Below are positions 24,904-33,702 of a stretch of DNA of 64,000 nucleotides, piece after piece (the first letter of the stretch is position 1; each line of letters starts with the position of its first letter). Below the pieces are notes generated by a model, which saw only the letters and a program-made list of their open reading frames with translations, was not told where the DNA came from and made no database searches. The translations under genes were made by a program, and so were the position numbers. The stretch spans positions 124,001 through 188,000 of the forward strand of contig NZ_JACHJN010000012.1 of NCBI RefSeq assembly GCF_014203665.1, written 5' to 3'. Origin of the DNA: Saccharothrix tamanrassetensis. Its GTDB lineage: Bacteria > Actinomycetota > Actinomycetes > Mycobacteriales > Pseudonocardiaceae.

Positions 24904-25893
24904 ATGAGCCAGTCCACTTCTGACACCGCACTGCTCACGATCGAAGACCTTCGGGTGACCTTCCACGGCGAACGGGAGGTCCCCGCCGTGCGCGGCGTGT
25001 CGCTTTCCCTGTCCGCCAAGGAGTCCGTGGCCGTGCTCGGTGAGTCCGGGTGCGGCAAGACCGCCACCGCCCGCGCGGTGATGGGCCTGCTCGAACCCGG
25101 CACCGAAGTGGCCGGCCGGATCGCCTACCGGGGCGAGGACGTGCTCGCCCTGCCTGCCAAGCGCCGCCGCGCGTTGTGCGGCAGCAAGATCGCGATGGTC
25201 TTCCAGGACGCGCAGACCGCGCTGAACCCGTCGTTCGCGGTCGGTGACCAGATCGCCGAGATGTTCCGCGTGCACGCCGGCGCGTCCAGGAAGGTCGCGC
25301 GTGAGCAGGCCACCGACCTCATCGCCAGGGTCGGCATCCCGGACGCGCGGCGGCGTGCCGGGGAGTACCCGCACCAGCTCTCCGGTGGCATGCGCCAGCG
25401 CGTGGTGATCGCGATGGCCGTCGCGCTCGGCCCCGAGGTCCTGCTCGCCGACGAGCCGACGACGGCACTCGACGTCACCGTGCAGGCCCAGATCATCGAA
25501 CTGCTCCAGGAACTGCGCCGGGAGTACCGGACCGCACTCGTGCTGATCACCCATGATCTCGCTGTCGCCGCGCAGGTCGCGTCGCGGGGTGCGGTCATGT
25601 ACGCCGGTCAGGTCGTCGAAACCGGTCCGTTGGAACGGCTTTACCGCACACCGCGGCACCCGTACACGATCTCGTTGCTCGAATCGGTGCCGCGGGTGGA
25701 ACGACGGGTCGAGGAACTCGGCTCCATCCCCGGCTCCCCACCGGATCCGGCCGCGCTGCCCACCGGCTGCGCGTTCGCCGCGCGCTGCCGGTTCGCCGTC
25801 GACGTCTGCCGTGCCGAGCAGCCTGTGTTGCGGCGCCTGGCGGACGACTCACTGGTCGCCTGCCACCGCGCGGAGGAGGTGGCCGGTGGCTGA
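24904..25893 (+). CDS. Oligopeptide-type ABC transporter ATPase (DppD-like)
   Basis: The 329-residue ATPase has Walker A GESGCGKT near residue 46, the ABC signature LSGGM near 160, Walker B VLLADEPT near 180 and the H-loop THDLA. The C-terminal Cys-rich segment CAFAARCRFAVDVC matches the oligopeptide/dipeptide transporter C-terminal domain (oligo_HPY), which in related proteins can bind an Fe-S cluster. It is the first gene of the operon, about 30 bases after the -10 element. It pairs with the next ATPase to energise the two permeases at 28871 and 29872. Confidence 0.93.
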   Translation: MSQSTSDTALLTIEDLRVTFHGEREVPAVRGVSLSLSAKESVAVLGESGCGKTATARAVMGLLEPGTEVAGRIAYRGEDVLALPAKRRRALCGSKIAMVFQDAQTALNPSFAVGDQIAEMFRVHAGASRKVAREQATDLIARVGIPDARRRAGEYPHQLSGGMRQRVVIAMAVALGPEVLLADEPTTALDVTVQAQIIELLQELRREYRTALVLITHDLAVAAQVASRGAVMYAGQVVETGPLERLYRTPRHPYTISLLESVPRVERRVEELGSIPGSPPDPAALPTGCAFAARCRFAVDVCRAEQPVLRRLADDSLVACHRAEEVAGG

Positions 25894-26875
25894 CCCGTTG
25901 CTGCGCGCCGAGAACGTCGTCAAGCACTACCGAGTCCGGAATGGACGCGAGCGGGGAATCGTCCGCGCGGTCCACGATGTCAGCTTCGAACTGGCCCGCG
26001 GCGAGACACTGGCGCTGGTCGGCGAATCGGGCTGCGGGAAGTCCACTCTGGCCAGGACGCTGGTGTGCCTCGAACAGCCGACGTCCGGCCGGGTGATGCT
26101 CGACGACACCGACCTCGCCGGGCTGTCGGAGCGCAAGCGCCGACCGCAGCGCAAGCGGATCCAGATGGTGTTCCAGGACCCGTTCGCCTCGCTGAACCCG
26201 CGCATGAGCATCGGCGACCTGATCGGTGAGGCGTACGAGGTGCACGGCCTGCCGGACGGCGCCGGTTCCGCCCGGACCGCCGTGGCCGAACTGCTCGAGC
26301 GGGTCGGCCTGGAACCCGCGATGGCCGGCCACCACCCCCGTCAGCTCTCCGGTGGGCAGCGGCAACGGGTGGCCATCGCGAGGGCGCTCGCGCCGCACCC
26401 CGCGGTGCTGATCTGCGACGAGCCGACCTCGGCGCTCGACGTGTCGGTGCAGGCCCAGATCATCGCGCTGCTCCGCCGGTTGCAGTCCGACCTCGGCATC
26501 GCCTACGTCTTCATCAGCCACGACCTGGCCGTGGTGCGCCAGATCGCCGATCGCGTCGCGGTGATGTACCTCGGCCGGATCGTCGAGTCCGGTACCGCGC
26601 AGGACATCTTCGAGTCCCCGGTCCACCCGTACACCCAAGCCCTGCTCGCCTCCATCCCCACCCTGACGCCGGGCCGGACAGCCCGGCTCGGCGGCGAGGC
26701 ACCCAGCCCGATGAACCCGCCGGCGGGCTGCCACTTCCGGCCGCGCTGCCCGCACGCCCGACCGGAGTGCGGCACCCGCCTCCCCGACCTGGCCGCGTTC
26801 GCGCCGAACCACCTGGCAGCTTGCCTGTTCCCGCAGATCCGCCGCTCGCAACTCCCGACGGAGGAACCATCGTGA
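25886..26875 (+). CDS. Oligopeptide-type ABC transporter ATPase (DppF-like)
   Basis: The 329-residue ATPase has Walker A GESGCGKS, signature LSGGQRQR, Walker B AVLICDEPTSALD and the H-loop SHDLAVV, and ends with the oligo_HPY segment CHFRPRCPHARPEC. GTG 25886 overlaps the previous gene by eight bases. It completes the heterodimeric ATPase of a Dpp/Opp-type importer. The stop overlaps the GTG of the substrate-binding protein gene. Confidence 0.93.
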   Translation: MADPLLRAENVVKHYRVRNGRERGIVRAVHDVSFELARGETLALVGESGCGKSTLARTLVCLEQPTSGRVMLDDTDLAGLSERKRRPQRKRIQMVFQDPFASLNPRMSIGDLIGEAYEVHGLPDGAGSARTAVAELLERVGLEPAMAGHHPRQLSGGQRQRVAIARALAPHPAVLICDEPTSALDVSVQAQIIALLRRLQSDLGIAYVFISHDLAVVRQIADRVAVMYLGRIVESGTAQDIFESPVHPYTQALLASIPTLTPGRTARLGGEAPSPMNPPAGCHFRPRCPHARPECGTRLPDLAAFAPNHLAACLFPQIRRSQLPTEEPS

Positions 26876-28479
26876 CCGGTCACCACCCACCCCTGAACCG
26901 GCGGGGTTTCCTGCGCGCGGCCGGTGGCGCCGCCCTGCTCGTCCCGTTCGCCTCCGCCTGCGGTGACACCAGGACCGGTCGACCGGGCTCGGGCGGCACG
27001 CTGAGGTACGCGCTGTCCGCCGAGCCGAAGGGGCTCGACCCGGCCTCCACCGGCGAGTCCAACTCCGGCATCGTCATCCACAACGTCTACGACCGGCTGC
27101 TGGAGCTGACCGGCGACGGCAAGGACGTCTCACCGGGCCTCGCGGAGCGCTGGGAGGTCACGCCGGACGGCATCGGCCACACCTTCCACCTGCGCCAGGG
27201 CGTGAAGTTCTCTGACGGCAGCACGTTGGACGCCGCAGCCGTGGTCGCCTCGCTGCGGCGGACGATGGAAGTCGGGCAGGGCGCGAGCGACCTGCTGGTC
27301 GACCACGTCAAGCCGGGCAACATCGTCGCCAAGGACGCGGGCACCGTCGTCATCACGCTGGACTCGCCGTTCTCGCCGTTCCTGCGGACGCTCGCGCTCG
27401 ACGCGGTCGGCTCGGTGGTCAACCCGGCCGTGGTCGCGGCGAACAAGACCCAGGCCGACCCGACCGCGGCGAAGTACCTGGCCAGGAACATGGCCGGCAG
27501 CGGCGCGTTCCAGTTCGTCCGCTGGACGCCCAACCAGGTGATCGAGGTCAAGTCGTCCGACGGCCACTGGCGCGGCAGACCGAAGCTGGCCGGGGTGCTG
27601 TTCAACTCGCCGGTGGAACCCTCGACCGCCGCGTTGCAGCTGGAGCGCGGCGACCTGGACGTGGTCGGCAACCTGCCGGTCAACCTGATCGACCGGCTGG
27701 CGCAGAACAAGGACGTCACGGTGCTGGCCACGCCGCTGCTGGACATCACCTACTGGATCTTCCAGACCGAACAGCCGCCGTTCGACGACGTCCGGGTGCG
27801 CCAGGCGATCTGCTACGCGATCGACCACGACGCGATCATGGCCAACGTCGTCAAGGAGAGCGGCATCCCGTTGCGCGGGCCGATCCCGGGCAGCCTCGTC
27901 GACGGGTACGCCGACCACCGCGACATCGCGGTGTACCAGCGGGACGTGGCGAAGGCCAAGGCCCTGCTGGCGGAGGCCGGCCACGGCAACGGCCTGAAGA
28001 TCGACAGCACCTACGTGCCCGGCTACGGCACGCTCAAGCAGATCGCCGAGGTGATGCAGGCCAACCTCAAGGAGGTCGGCATCGACTGCACCATCGGTGA
28101 GCTGCCCCTGTCCACCATCATCGACAAGGTCGGCAAGGGCGAACTGCCGTTCTTCTCCTGGAAGTCCACCCTCAACTACGCCAGCCCGGACGCGTTGCTG
28201 TACGGCAAGTTGCACGGCAAGGCGTCCCGGTCGGTCGAGGGCAACCTCGCGCACTACCGCAACGACGAGGTCGACCGGTTGCTCGACCGGGCGCGCGGCT
28301 CGGCCGACCACCGGGCGCAGGACGCGGACTGGCTCGCGGCGTCGGCCCGGATCAGCCAGGACGCGCCGTGGCTGCCGCTGTACCAGGACGTCGACCGCCG
28401 CGCGGTGCGCAAGAACGTCAGCAACTACAAGGAATCCGCGCTGTCGCGGCCCGACCTGTACACCGTGGGGAAGGACTGA
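26872..28479 (+). CDS. ABC transporter solute-binding lipoprotein (family 5)
   Basis: The 535-residue protein starts at GTG 26872, overlapping the ATPase stop by four bases. NRRGFLRAAGGAALLVPFAS precedes a cysteine, combining a twin-arginine signal with a lipobox, so it is probably Tat-exported and anchored outside the membrane. LRYALSAEPKGLDPAS and FHLRQGVKFSDG are the family 5 (peptide/nickel/opine) signatures. It captures the imported substrate, which the sequence does not identify; family 5 proteins bind peptides, opines, glycosides or metal chelates. The downstream oxidoreductases and hydrolases suggest a carbon/nitrogen compound that is degraded after import. Confidence 0.93.
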   Translation: MTGHHPPLNRRGFLRAAGGAALLVPFASACGDTRTGRPGSGGTLRYALSAEPKGLDPASTGESNSGIVIHNVYDRLLELTGDGKDVSPGLAERWEVTPDGIGHTFHLRQGVKFSDGSTLDAAAVVASLRRTMEVGQGASDLLVDHVKPGNIVAKDAGTVVITLDSPFSPFLRTLALDAVGSVVNPAVVAANKTQADPTAAKYLARNMAGSGAFQFVRWTPNQVIEVKSSDGHWRGRPKLAGVLFNSPVEPSTAALQLERGDLDVVGNLPVNLIDRLAQNKDVTVLATPLLDITYWIFQTEQPPFDDVRVRQAICYAIDHDAIMANVVKESGIPLRGPIPGSLVDGYADHRDIAVYQRDVAKAKALLAEAGHGNGLKIDSTYVPGYGTLKQIAEVMQANLKEVGIDCTIGELPLSTIIDKVGKGELPFFSWKSTLNYASPDALLYGKLHGKASRSVEGNLAHYRNDEVDRLLDRARGSADHRAQDADWLAASARISQDAPWLPLYQDVDRRAVRKNVSNYKESALSRPDLYTVGKD

Positions 28480-28480
28480 C

Positions 28481-28867
28481 ATGCCCGAGGACAACAGCAT
28501 CATCGAGGTCGAGTCGTGGAACATCCGCGAGGGGGTCGACCCGCGCGAGTACCACGAGGGGATGCGGACCTGGTTCCGCTGGGTGGCCGACCGGCGCGCC
28601 GAGCTGTTCCCCGAGTGGAAGGCCGCGTCCTACTACCACGAGGTCGACCCGGCGACGCTCACGCCGACCGGCCGGTACACGTTGCTGTTCGAGTACCACT
28701 CCGAAGCCGAACGCCGCGCGTACAAGGAGCGGCGCAAGGACTGGTCCGGCCCGTACGCCGAGTACAAGAAGGTGGACCCGTACGAGCCGTTCCTCGACAA
28801 CGTCACGCTGGACTTCTGGGAGCCGATCGAGCGCGGGCTGTGGCTCCCCGGCCGATCGCGGTCGTAG
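28481..28867 (+). CDS. Small ABM/NIPSNAP-like protein, 128 residues
   Basis: The protein has the look of a dimeric alpha-beta barrel: IIEVESWNIREGVDPREYHEGM near the start, an aromatic centre (WFRWVADRR, YYHEVDPATL) and YTLLFEYHSEAERRAYKERR. Such proteins include NIPSNAP, EthD and small cofactor-free monooxygenases or decarboxylases. It lies one base after the binding protein stop and three bases before the first permease, so it belongs to the transport operon and may act on the imported compound. No catalytic residue can be named. Confidence 0.65.
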   Translation: MPEDNSIIEVESWNIREGVDPREYHEGMRTWFRWVADRRAELFPEWKAASYYHEVDPATLTPTGRYTLLFEYHSEAERRAYKERRKDWSGPYAEYKKVDPYEPFLDNVTLDFWEPIERGLWLPGRSRS

Positions 28868-28870
28868 TCC

Positions 28871-29875
28871 ATGGGCCGATTCGTAGTTCGCCGGGTGCTC
28901 ATCGCCGTGCCGCTGGTGCTCGCGGTCTCGGTGATCACGTTCCTGCTCACGCACATCGTCCCGGGCGACCCGGCGCGGGTGCTGGCCGGGCTGAACGCGA
29001 GCGAGGAGGCCGTCCAACGCATCCGCGAGCAGGCCGGGCTGGACGAGCCGCTGGTGACGCAGTTCGGCCTCTACCTGGTGCGGCTGGCGCGAGGTGACCT
29101 CGGCGACTCGCTGACCAACCAGCAGCCGGTGCTGTCGAACCTGGTGGACGCGTTGCCCGCGACGATCGAGCTGACCGTCGCGTCGCTGATCATCGCGCTG
29201 GTGCTGGGCATCCCGCTCGGGGTGCTCGCGGCGACCCGTCGGGGCGGGGTCTTCGACCACCTGGGTCGGGTGCTCAGCCTCGCCGGGGTCGCGGTTCCGG
29301 TGTTCTGGGTCGGGATCGTGTTGGTGGTGGTCTTCTACGCCCGGTTGGGGTGGCTGCCGAGCGAAGGGCAGACCGACGTGGCCGGGGGTTCCGAAGCGAT
29401 CACCGGGTTCGCCTCGCTGGACGCGGTCCTGCGTGGTGACGGCGCGGGTTTCCTGGACGTGCTGCACCACCTGGTCCTGCCCGCCACCACGCTGGCCCTG
29501 CCGACCCTGGCCCGCGTGATGCGGACGACCAGGGCGTCGATGCTGGAAGCGTTGGCCGAGCCGTACGTCGCGACCGCGCGGGCGAAAGGCGTGCCGGAGC
29601 GCCGGGTCGTCTACGTGCACGCGTTGCGCAACGCCATGATGCCGGTGGTCACCGTCACCGGCCTCGCGTTCGGGTACCTGCTCGGCGGCTCCGTGCTGGT
29701 GGAGAAGATCTTCAAGTGGCCGGGTGTCGGTCGGTACGCCTACGAGTCGATCACCGTGCTGGACTACAACTCCGTGATGGGGGTGACCCTCGTGGCGACC
29801 GTCGCGTTCCTCGCGGTCAACCTGCTGGTCGACGTGCTGCACGCGGTGCTCGACCCGAAAGTCCGGCTGTCATGA
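28871..29875 (+). CDS. ABC transporter permease (DppB-like)
   Basis: The 334-residue permease has six hydrophobic segments. The N-terminal FVVRRVLIAVPLVLAVSV and VPGDPA are typical of DppB/OppB, and the EAA loop region ARAKGVPERRVVYVHALRN near 240 contacts the ATPases. It starts four bases after the small ABM-like gene and overlaps the next permease by four bases. Confidence 0.95.
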   Translation: MGRFVVRRVLIAVPLVLAVSVITFLLTHIVPGDPARVLAGLNASEEAVQRIREQAGLDEPLVTQFGLYLVRLARGDLGDSLTNQQPVLSNLVDALPATIELTVASLIIALVLGIPLGVLAATRRGGVFDHLGRVLSLAGVAVPVFWVGIVLVVVFYARLGWLPSEGQTDVAGGSEAITGFASLDAVLRGDGAGFLDVLHHLVLPATTLALPTLARVMRTTRASMLEALAEPYVATARAKGVPERRVVYVHALRNAMMPVVTVTGLAFGYLLGGSVLVEKIFKWPGVGRYAYESITVLDYNSVMGVTLVATVAFLAVNLLVDVLHAVLDPKVRLS

Positions 29876-30771
29876 CCGCCGAACTGCCGCGTCGGACCCG
29901 CCGCCGGGCCGGCCTCGCGGGACGGCGGCCGTCCACCGCCCTCGCCCTCGGCGTGCTGGGGGTGACGGTCGTGATGGCGGTCGTCCCGGGCGTGCTCGCG
30001 CCGTACGACCCGAACGCGATCGACCTCGGCGCGAGCCTCCTGCCACCGTCGGCCGACCACCTGCTCGGCACCGACAACAACGGCCGGGACCTGTTGAGCC
30101 GCATCGTGCACGGGGCGGGCATCTCGCTGGCGATCGGTGTGTCGGTGGTGCTGTTCTCGGCCGTCGTCGGCGGCGGGCTCGGGTTGATCGCGGGCTTTCG
30201 CGGCGGCTGGGTGGACGAGGTGATCATGCGGATCACCGACGTCTTCCTGTCGGTGCCCTACATCCTGCTGCCGATGGTGGTCGTGGTCGCGCTGCAACCG
30301 AGCCTGGTCAACACCACGATCGCGCTGGCGGCGGTCTGGTGGCCCTCCTACGCGCGGTTGATGCGCGGACAGGTCGTGTCGGTCCGTCGGCGGCCCTACG
30401 TCGACAGCGCGATCGTGCTGGGGGTGCCGACCCGCCGCATCCTGCTCCGGCACGTGCTGCCCAACGCGGTCGGGCCGGTCGTCGTGCTGGCCACCACGGA
30501 CGTCGGCTTCGTGATCCTGGCCAGTGCCGGGCTCGGCTTCCTCGGACTCGGCGCGAGGCCACCGACGCCGGAATGGGGCGTGATGACCAGTGACGGGCTC
30601 GGGTTCATGCTCGACGCCTGGTGGTACTCGCTGTTCCCCGGCCTGGCCATCGCTCTCGTGGTGCTCGCGTTCACCATCCTCGGCGACGACGTCGGAGACC
30701 GGTTCGCCGGCGGCTCCGGCGGCAGAACACGAAAGGTGCGTCAGAAGTGGTCGTCACCAGCATCCGATTGA
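29872..30771 (+). CDS. ABC transporter permease (DppC-like)
   Basis: The 299-residue permease has the OppC N-terminal helix, HLLGTDNNGRDLLSRIVHGA near 63-82 and the EAA loop in VLGVPTRRILLRHVLPNA near 190. ATG 29872 overlaps the DppB stop (ATGA). It completes a five-component Dpp/Opp importer: two ATPases, two permeases and one binding lipoprotein. Confidence 0.95.
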   Translation: MTAELPRRTRRRAGLAGRRPSTALALGVLGVTVVMAVVPGVLAPYDPNAIDLGASLLPPSADHLLGTDNNGRDLLSRIVHGAGISLAIGVSVVLFSAVVGGGLGLIAGFRGGWVDEVIMRITDVFLSVPYILLPMVVVVALQPSLVNTTIALAAVWWPSYARLMRGQVVSVRRRPYVDSAIVLGVPTRRILLRHVLPNAVGPVVVLATTDVGFVILASAGLGFLGLGARPPTPEWGVMTSDGLGFMLDAWWYSLFPGLAIALVVLAFTILGDDVGDRFAGGSGGRTRKVRQKWSSPASD

Positions 30772-31745
30772 CCCAGTTCGTCGGCGGGCCGGCCGAACTG
30801 GTCGGCCTGGCCGTCACGGCCGAGGAGGCCGGGTTCGACCAGGTGTGGTTCGCCAGTGACCCGTTCATGCTGCACACCTGGGCGCTGTGCACCGCCGTGG
30901 CGCAACGCACCTCGCGCATCCACGTCGGCGCGCTCGGGATGAACCCCGGCACGGTCGACCCGTCGGAGATCGCGGCCTACCTCGGCACGCTCGACCTGCT
31001 GTCCGGCGGTCGTGCGCTGGCCGGCATCGGCGCGCACACCGACGGGATGATCCCGAAGCTGGGCCTCGACGGCACGGCCATCCCCGGCCGCACCGCCGAG
31101 GCGGTCCGGCTGATCCGCGCGCTGATCGCGGGGGAGGAGGCGCCGACGGACGGCGAGCACTTCCGGTGGGAACCGGGGTGCACGCTCGGCTTCACGCCGC
31201 CGAGGCGGCGGATCCCTTTGTACGTCACGGCGTACGGCGAGGACTTCCTCACCGCCGCAGGCGGCTACGGGGACGGGGTGCTGCCCATCCTATTTCCGCC
31301 GGAGACCGCGCCGGAAGTGGTCGGGTGGGTGCACGCCGGCGCGGCGGCGGCCGGTCGTGATCCGTCCGAAGTGGACATCGCGGGCTGCGTCTGGGTCTCG
31401 GTCGCCGACGACCCGACCGTGGCGGGCGACCTCATCCGGCCGACGATCGCGTTCTTCGGGCCGTACCTGTCCGACCGCGAACTCGCGGTGGTCGGTCTCG
31501 GTTCGGCGGACTTCGCGCCGGTCACGGCCGCGATGCGGGCCGACGGCGTGGAGGCGGCGGCGGAACTCGTCACCGACGACATGCTGCGCCTCGCGGTCGT
31601 CGGCACCCCGGCCGAGGTCGTCGCCCGACTGCGCCGACTCGTCGCCGCCGGCGTCACCCAGCTCAGCATCGGCGGCCCGCTCGGCCCCGACCCGGGCGCG
31701 GCGATCCGTTTGCTGGGTGAGCAGGTGCTGCCCGTGTTGGGTTGA
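30747..31745 (+). CDS. LLM-class flavin/F420-dependent oxidoreductase
   Basis: The 332-residue protein is a luciferase-superfamily TIM barrel: EEAGFDQVWFASDPF near 30, RIHVGALGMNPGTVDPSEIA near 60, and AGIGAHTDGMIPKLG near 90, ending VTQLSIGGPLG. It starts at GTG 30747, 25 bases inside the permease gene, so it is coupled to transport. Proteins of this type either oxygenate with FMNH2 or oxidise alcohols, or reduce C=C bonds, with F420. It is a good candidate for the first catabolic step on the imported compound. Confidence 0.85.
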   Translation: MVVTSIRLTQFVGGPAELVGLAVTAEEAGFDQVWFASDPFMLHTWALCTAVAQRTSRIHVGALGMNPGTVDPSEIAAYLGTLDLLSGGRALAGIGAHTDGMIPKLGLDGTAIPGRTAEAVRLIRALIAGEEAPTDGEHFRWEPGCTLGFTPPRRRIPLYVTAYGEDFLTAAGGYGDGVLPILFPPETAPEVVGWVHAGAAAAGRDPSEVDIAGCVWVSVADDPTVAGDLIRPTIAFFGPYLSDRELAVVGLGSADFAPVTAAMRADGVEAAAELVTDDMLRLAVVGTPAEVVARLRRLVAAGVTQLSIGGPLGPDPGAAIRLLGEQVLPVLG

Positions 31746-31787
31746 CTACTGTCTCACCGAGCCGACGACGACAGGGGAGCACACACC

Positions 31788-32324
31788 GTGATGGGCGAAC
31801 GGATTCGGCAGCTGCGCGCGGCGCGGTCGATGACGGCGACCGAGCTGGCGAAGGCGGCCGACGTGTCGGTCGGGCTGATCAGCCAGGTCGAGCGCGGGAT
31901 CACCGACCCGAGCCTGGAGACCGTTCGCAAGATCGCGAGAGCGCTGGACACCCCGGTGTTCAACCTGTTCCAGGACACCGACCTGGAACAGGTCGCGCTG
32001 GTGCGCAAGGACCGCCGGATGGACCTCCGCTCACCGCGGGGTGGCCTGGTCTACCAGCGGGTGTCGGCGGGCGCGGGCAAGGTCGAGGTGCTCGAAGGCC
32101 TGCTCGAAGCGGGCGCGGCGTCCTCGGAGTCGGGTTGGAGCCACCCGTCGGACGAGTGCGTGGTGGTGCTGACCGGCCGCCTGGTGCTCGAAGTCGACGG
32201 TGAGCGGTACGAACTGAAGCAGGGCGACAGCGGGAGCTTCGACTCCCGGCTGCCGCACCGGTACATCAACGAGACGACGAAGCCGGTGCGGTTCCTGCTG
32301 GCCGTGACGCCGCCGAGCTACTGA
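31788..32324 (+). CDS. XRE-family regulator with C-terminal cupin
   Basis: The 178-residue protein has an N-terminal helix-turn-helix (RIRQLRAARSMTATELAKAA, recognition helix around VGLISQVERG) and a C-terminal cupin barrel with HPSDECVVVLTGRLVLEVDG, GDSGSF and LPHRYIN. This is the PuuR-like architecture, where the cupin senses a small molecule. GTG 31788 (or ATG 31791) follows CAGGGGAG. It ends the transport operon and lies before the second operon; both promoters carry the same 14-bp sequence, so it is the likely local repressor, released by the substrate or an intermediate. Confidence 0.9.
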   Translation: MMGERIRQLRAARSMTATELAKAADVSVGLISQVERGITDPSLETVRKIARALDTPVFNLFQDTDLEQVALVRKDRRMDLRSPRGGLVYQRVSAGAGKVEVLEGLLEAGAASSESGWSHPSDECVVVLTGRLVLEVDGERYELKQGDSGSFDSRLPHRYINETTKPVRFLLAVTPPSY

Positions 32325-32408
32325 CGCCGCGAGCTGCTGCCGACACCGAACTACTGACGCCGCCGAGCTGCTGAGGCCGCGAGCTACTGACGACACCGGG
32401 CTGCTACC
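32315..32408 (+). repeat. Degenerate 16-17-bp tandem repeat covering the regulator stop codon
   Basis: Six units run end to end, beginning at the last sense codons of the regulator gene (GAGCTACTGACGCCGC at 32315-32330). They continue at 32331, 32348, 32365, 32381 and 32398 (partial). Units alternate between CTACTGACG and CTGCTGNNG cores. The 3' end of the gene, with its stop codon, has been duplicated in tandem. Confidence 0.8.
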
Positions 32409-32471
32409 TGTCTTCGGCGTGCCCGGAATCTCCGGGCGGCTTGGTCGCGGTGGCGCAGTGCCGGCACCTCC

Positions 32472-32518
32472 TTGACTCGGCTCGGCGAGGCTCCCTACCA
32501 TCGTTTAGCCACACTAAA
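32472..32518 (+). promoter_or_regulatory. Promoter and operator of the second catabolic operon
   Basis: TTGACT (32472-32477) and TACCAT (32496-32501) are 18 bases apart. Directly downstream, around the start of transcription, lies TTTAGCCACACTAAA (32504-32518), an inverted repeat with five-base centre. It contains CGTTTAGCCACACT (32502-32515), identical to the complement of 24852-24865. Position after the -10 fits repression. The PLP enzyme start follows at 32533. Confidence 0.7.
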
Positions 32519-32532
32519 AGTTTTGAGGTGTC

Positions 32533-33702
32533 ATGCCAGCGAATCTCACCAGCCGCCAGTTCCGGGAGTGCTTCCCGGTCCTGGCCGACACCGTGCACCT
32601 GGCCAGTTGCAGCCAGGGTGCGCTGTCGGGCGAACTGCTGACCGCACTGTCCGAGATGACCTTCACGATGCGCGAGCACGCCGCCCCGTGGGACCTGTGG
32701 ATGGCCGAGGTCGACCAGGCGCGGCGGCGGTTCGCGGCGCTGGTCAACGCCGACCCCGACGAGATCGCGGTGGTCCACTGCGCGTCGGACGGCGCGTACC
32801 AGGTGGCCTCCACGAAGGACTGGTCGAAGCGGCCCGGGATCGTGACGACCGACATGGAGTTCCCGTCCCTCGGCCACGTCTGGGTGGCCCAGCAGGCGCG
32901 GGGCGCCCGGGTGACGCACGTGCCCGAGCGGGACGCCGCCGTGGACGTCGGCGAACTCGTCGCCGCGATCGACGAGCGGACCGGTCTGGTGTCGGTGCCG
33001 ATCGCGACCTACCGGAACGGCGCGAGGATGCCGGTCCGCGAGGCGGTCGACAAGGCGCACGAGGTCGGAGCGCGGGTGTTCGTCGATGCGTACCAGGCCG
33101 CCGGGGTGCTCCCGGTGGACGTCCGCGCGCTCGACTGCGACTACCTCGTCTCCGGCGCGCTGAAGTACCTGCTGGGGTTGCCCGGCGTCGCGTTCCTCTA
33201 CGCCCGTGGAGGATTGGCGGACGACCTGCCGCCGCAGCTCACCGGTTGGTTCGGTCGGGTCGACCCGTTCCGGTTCGACCCGCGGACGGTCGACTACCCG
33301 ACCGAGGCGCGCCGGTTCGAGACCGGCACTCCGGGCATCCCCGCCGTCTACGGTGCCAACGCCGGGATGCGGCTGCTGTCCCGGGTCGACCTGCACGACG
33401 TCGAGCGCCACGTCGGGGAGCTGGCGACCCTGGCGACGGAGCGGTTGCTCGCCGCGGGCGAGCGGGTGTGGGCACCGCGCGATGGGGCGCACCCCGGCCC
33501 CCAGGTGGCACTGGTCGACGACGACCCGGACGCGCTCGCCGCCCACCTGTCCGCGCGCCGGATCGCCACGGCGCCCCGGGGCACCGTGCTGCGGCTGTCC
33601 TTCCACTACTTCAACGACGAGTCCGATGTGGACGCGGCCTGCTCGGCGATCGCCGACTACCGCGCGAAGAACCGAGGAGACGCAGGTGCTGCACATCCGT
33701 AG
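32533..33702 (+). CDS. Class V aminotransferase-fold PLP enzyme
   Basis: The 389-residue protein is in the aminotransferase class V family (cysteine desulfurase, kynureninase, isopenicillin N epimerase). PLP-binding Asp185 lies in VDAYQAAG and Lys211 in SGALKYLLG, and RFETGTPGIPA is the typical later motif. ATG 32533 lies just after the operator. It heads the second operon. Beside a kynurenine-formamidase-like hydrolase it could act as a kynureninase-like hydrolase or a lyase, but no residue fixes the reaction; a desulfurase or lyase are equal alternatives. Confidence 0.85.
   Translation: MPANLTSRQFRECFPVLADTVHLASCSQGALSGELLTALSEMTFTMREHAAPWDLWMAEVDQARRRFAALVNADPDEIAVVHCASDGAYQVASTKDWSKRPGIVTTDMEFPSLGHVWVAQQARGARVTHVPERDAAVDVGELVAAIDERTGLVSVPIATYRNGARMPVREAVDKAHEVGARVFVDAYQAAGVLPVDVRALDCDYLVSGALKYLLGLPGVAFLYARGGLADDLPPQLTGWFGRVDPFRFDPRTVDYPTEARRFETGTPGIPAVYGANAGMRLLSRVDLHDVERHVGELATLATERLLAAGERVWAPRDGAHPGPQVALVDDDPDALAAHLSARRIATAPRGTVLRLSFHYFNDESDVDAACSAIADYRAKNRGDAGAAHP

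Noticed and set aside
32315..32408. Possible CRISPR or iteron origin
   Set aside because: Units are degenerate 16-17-bp head-to-tail copies of a gene end; there is no replication gene, DnaA box cluster or AT-rich region.
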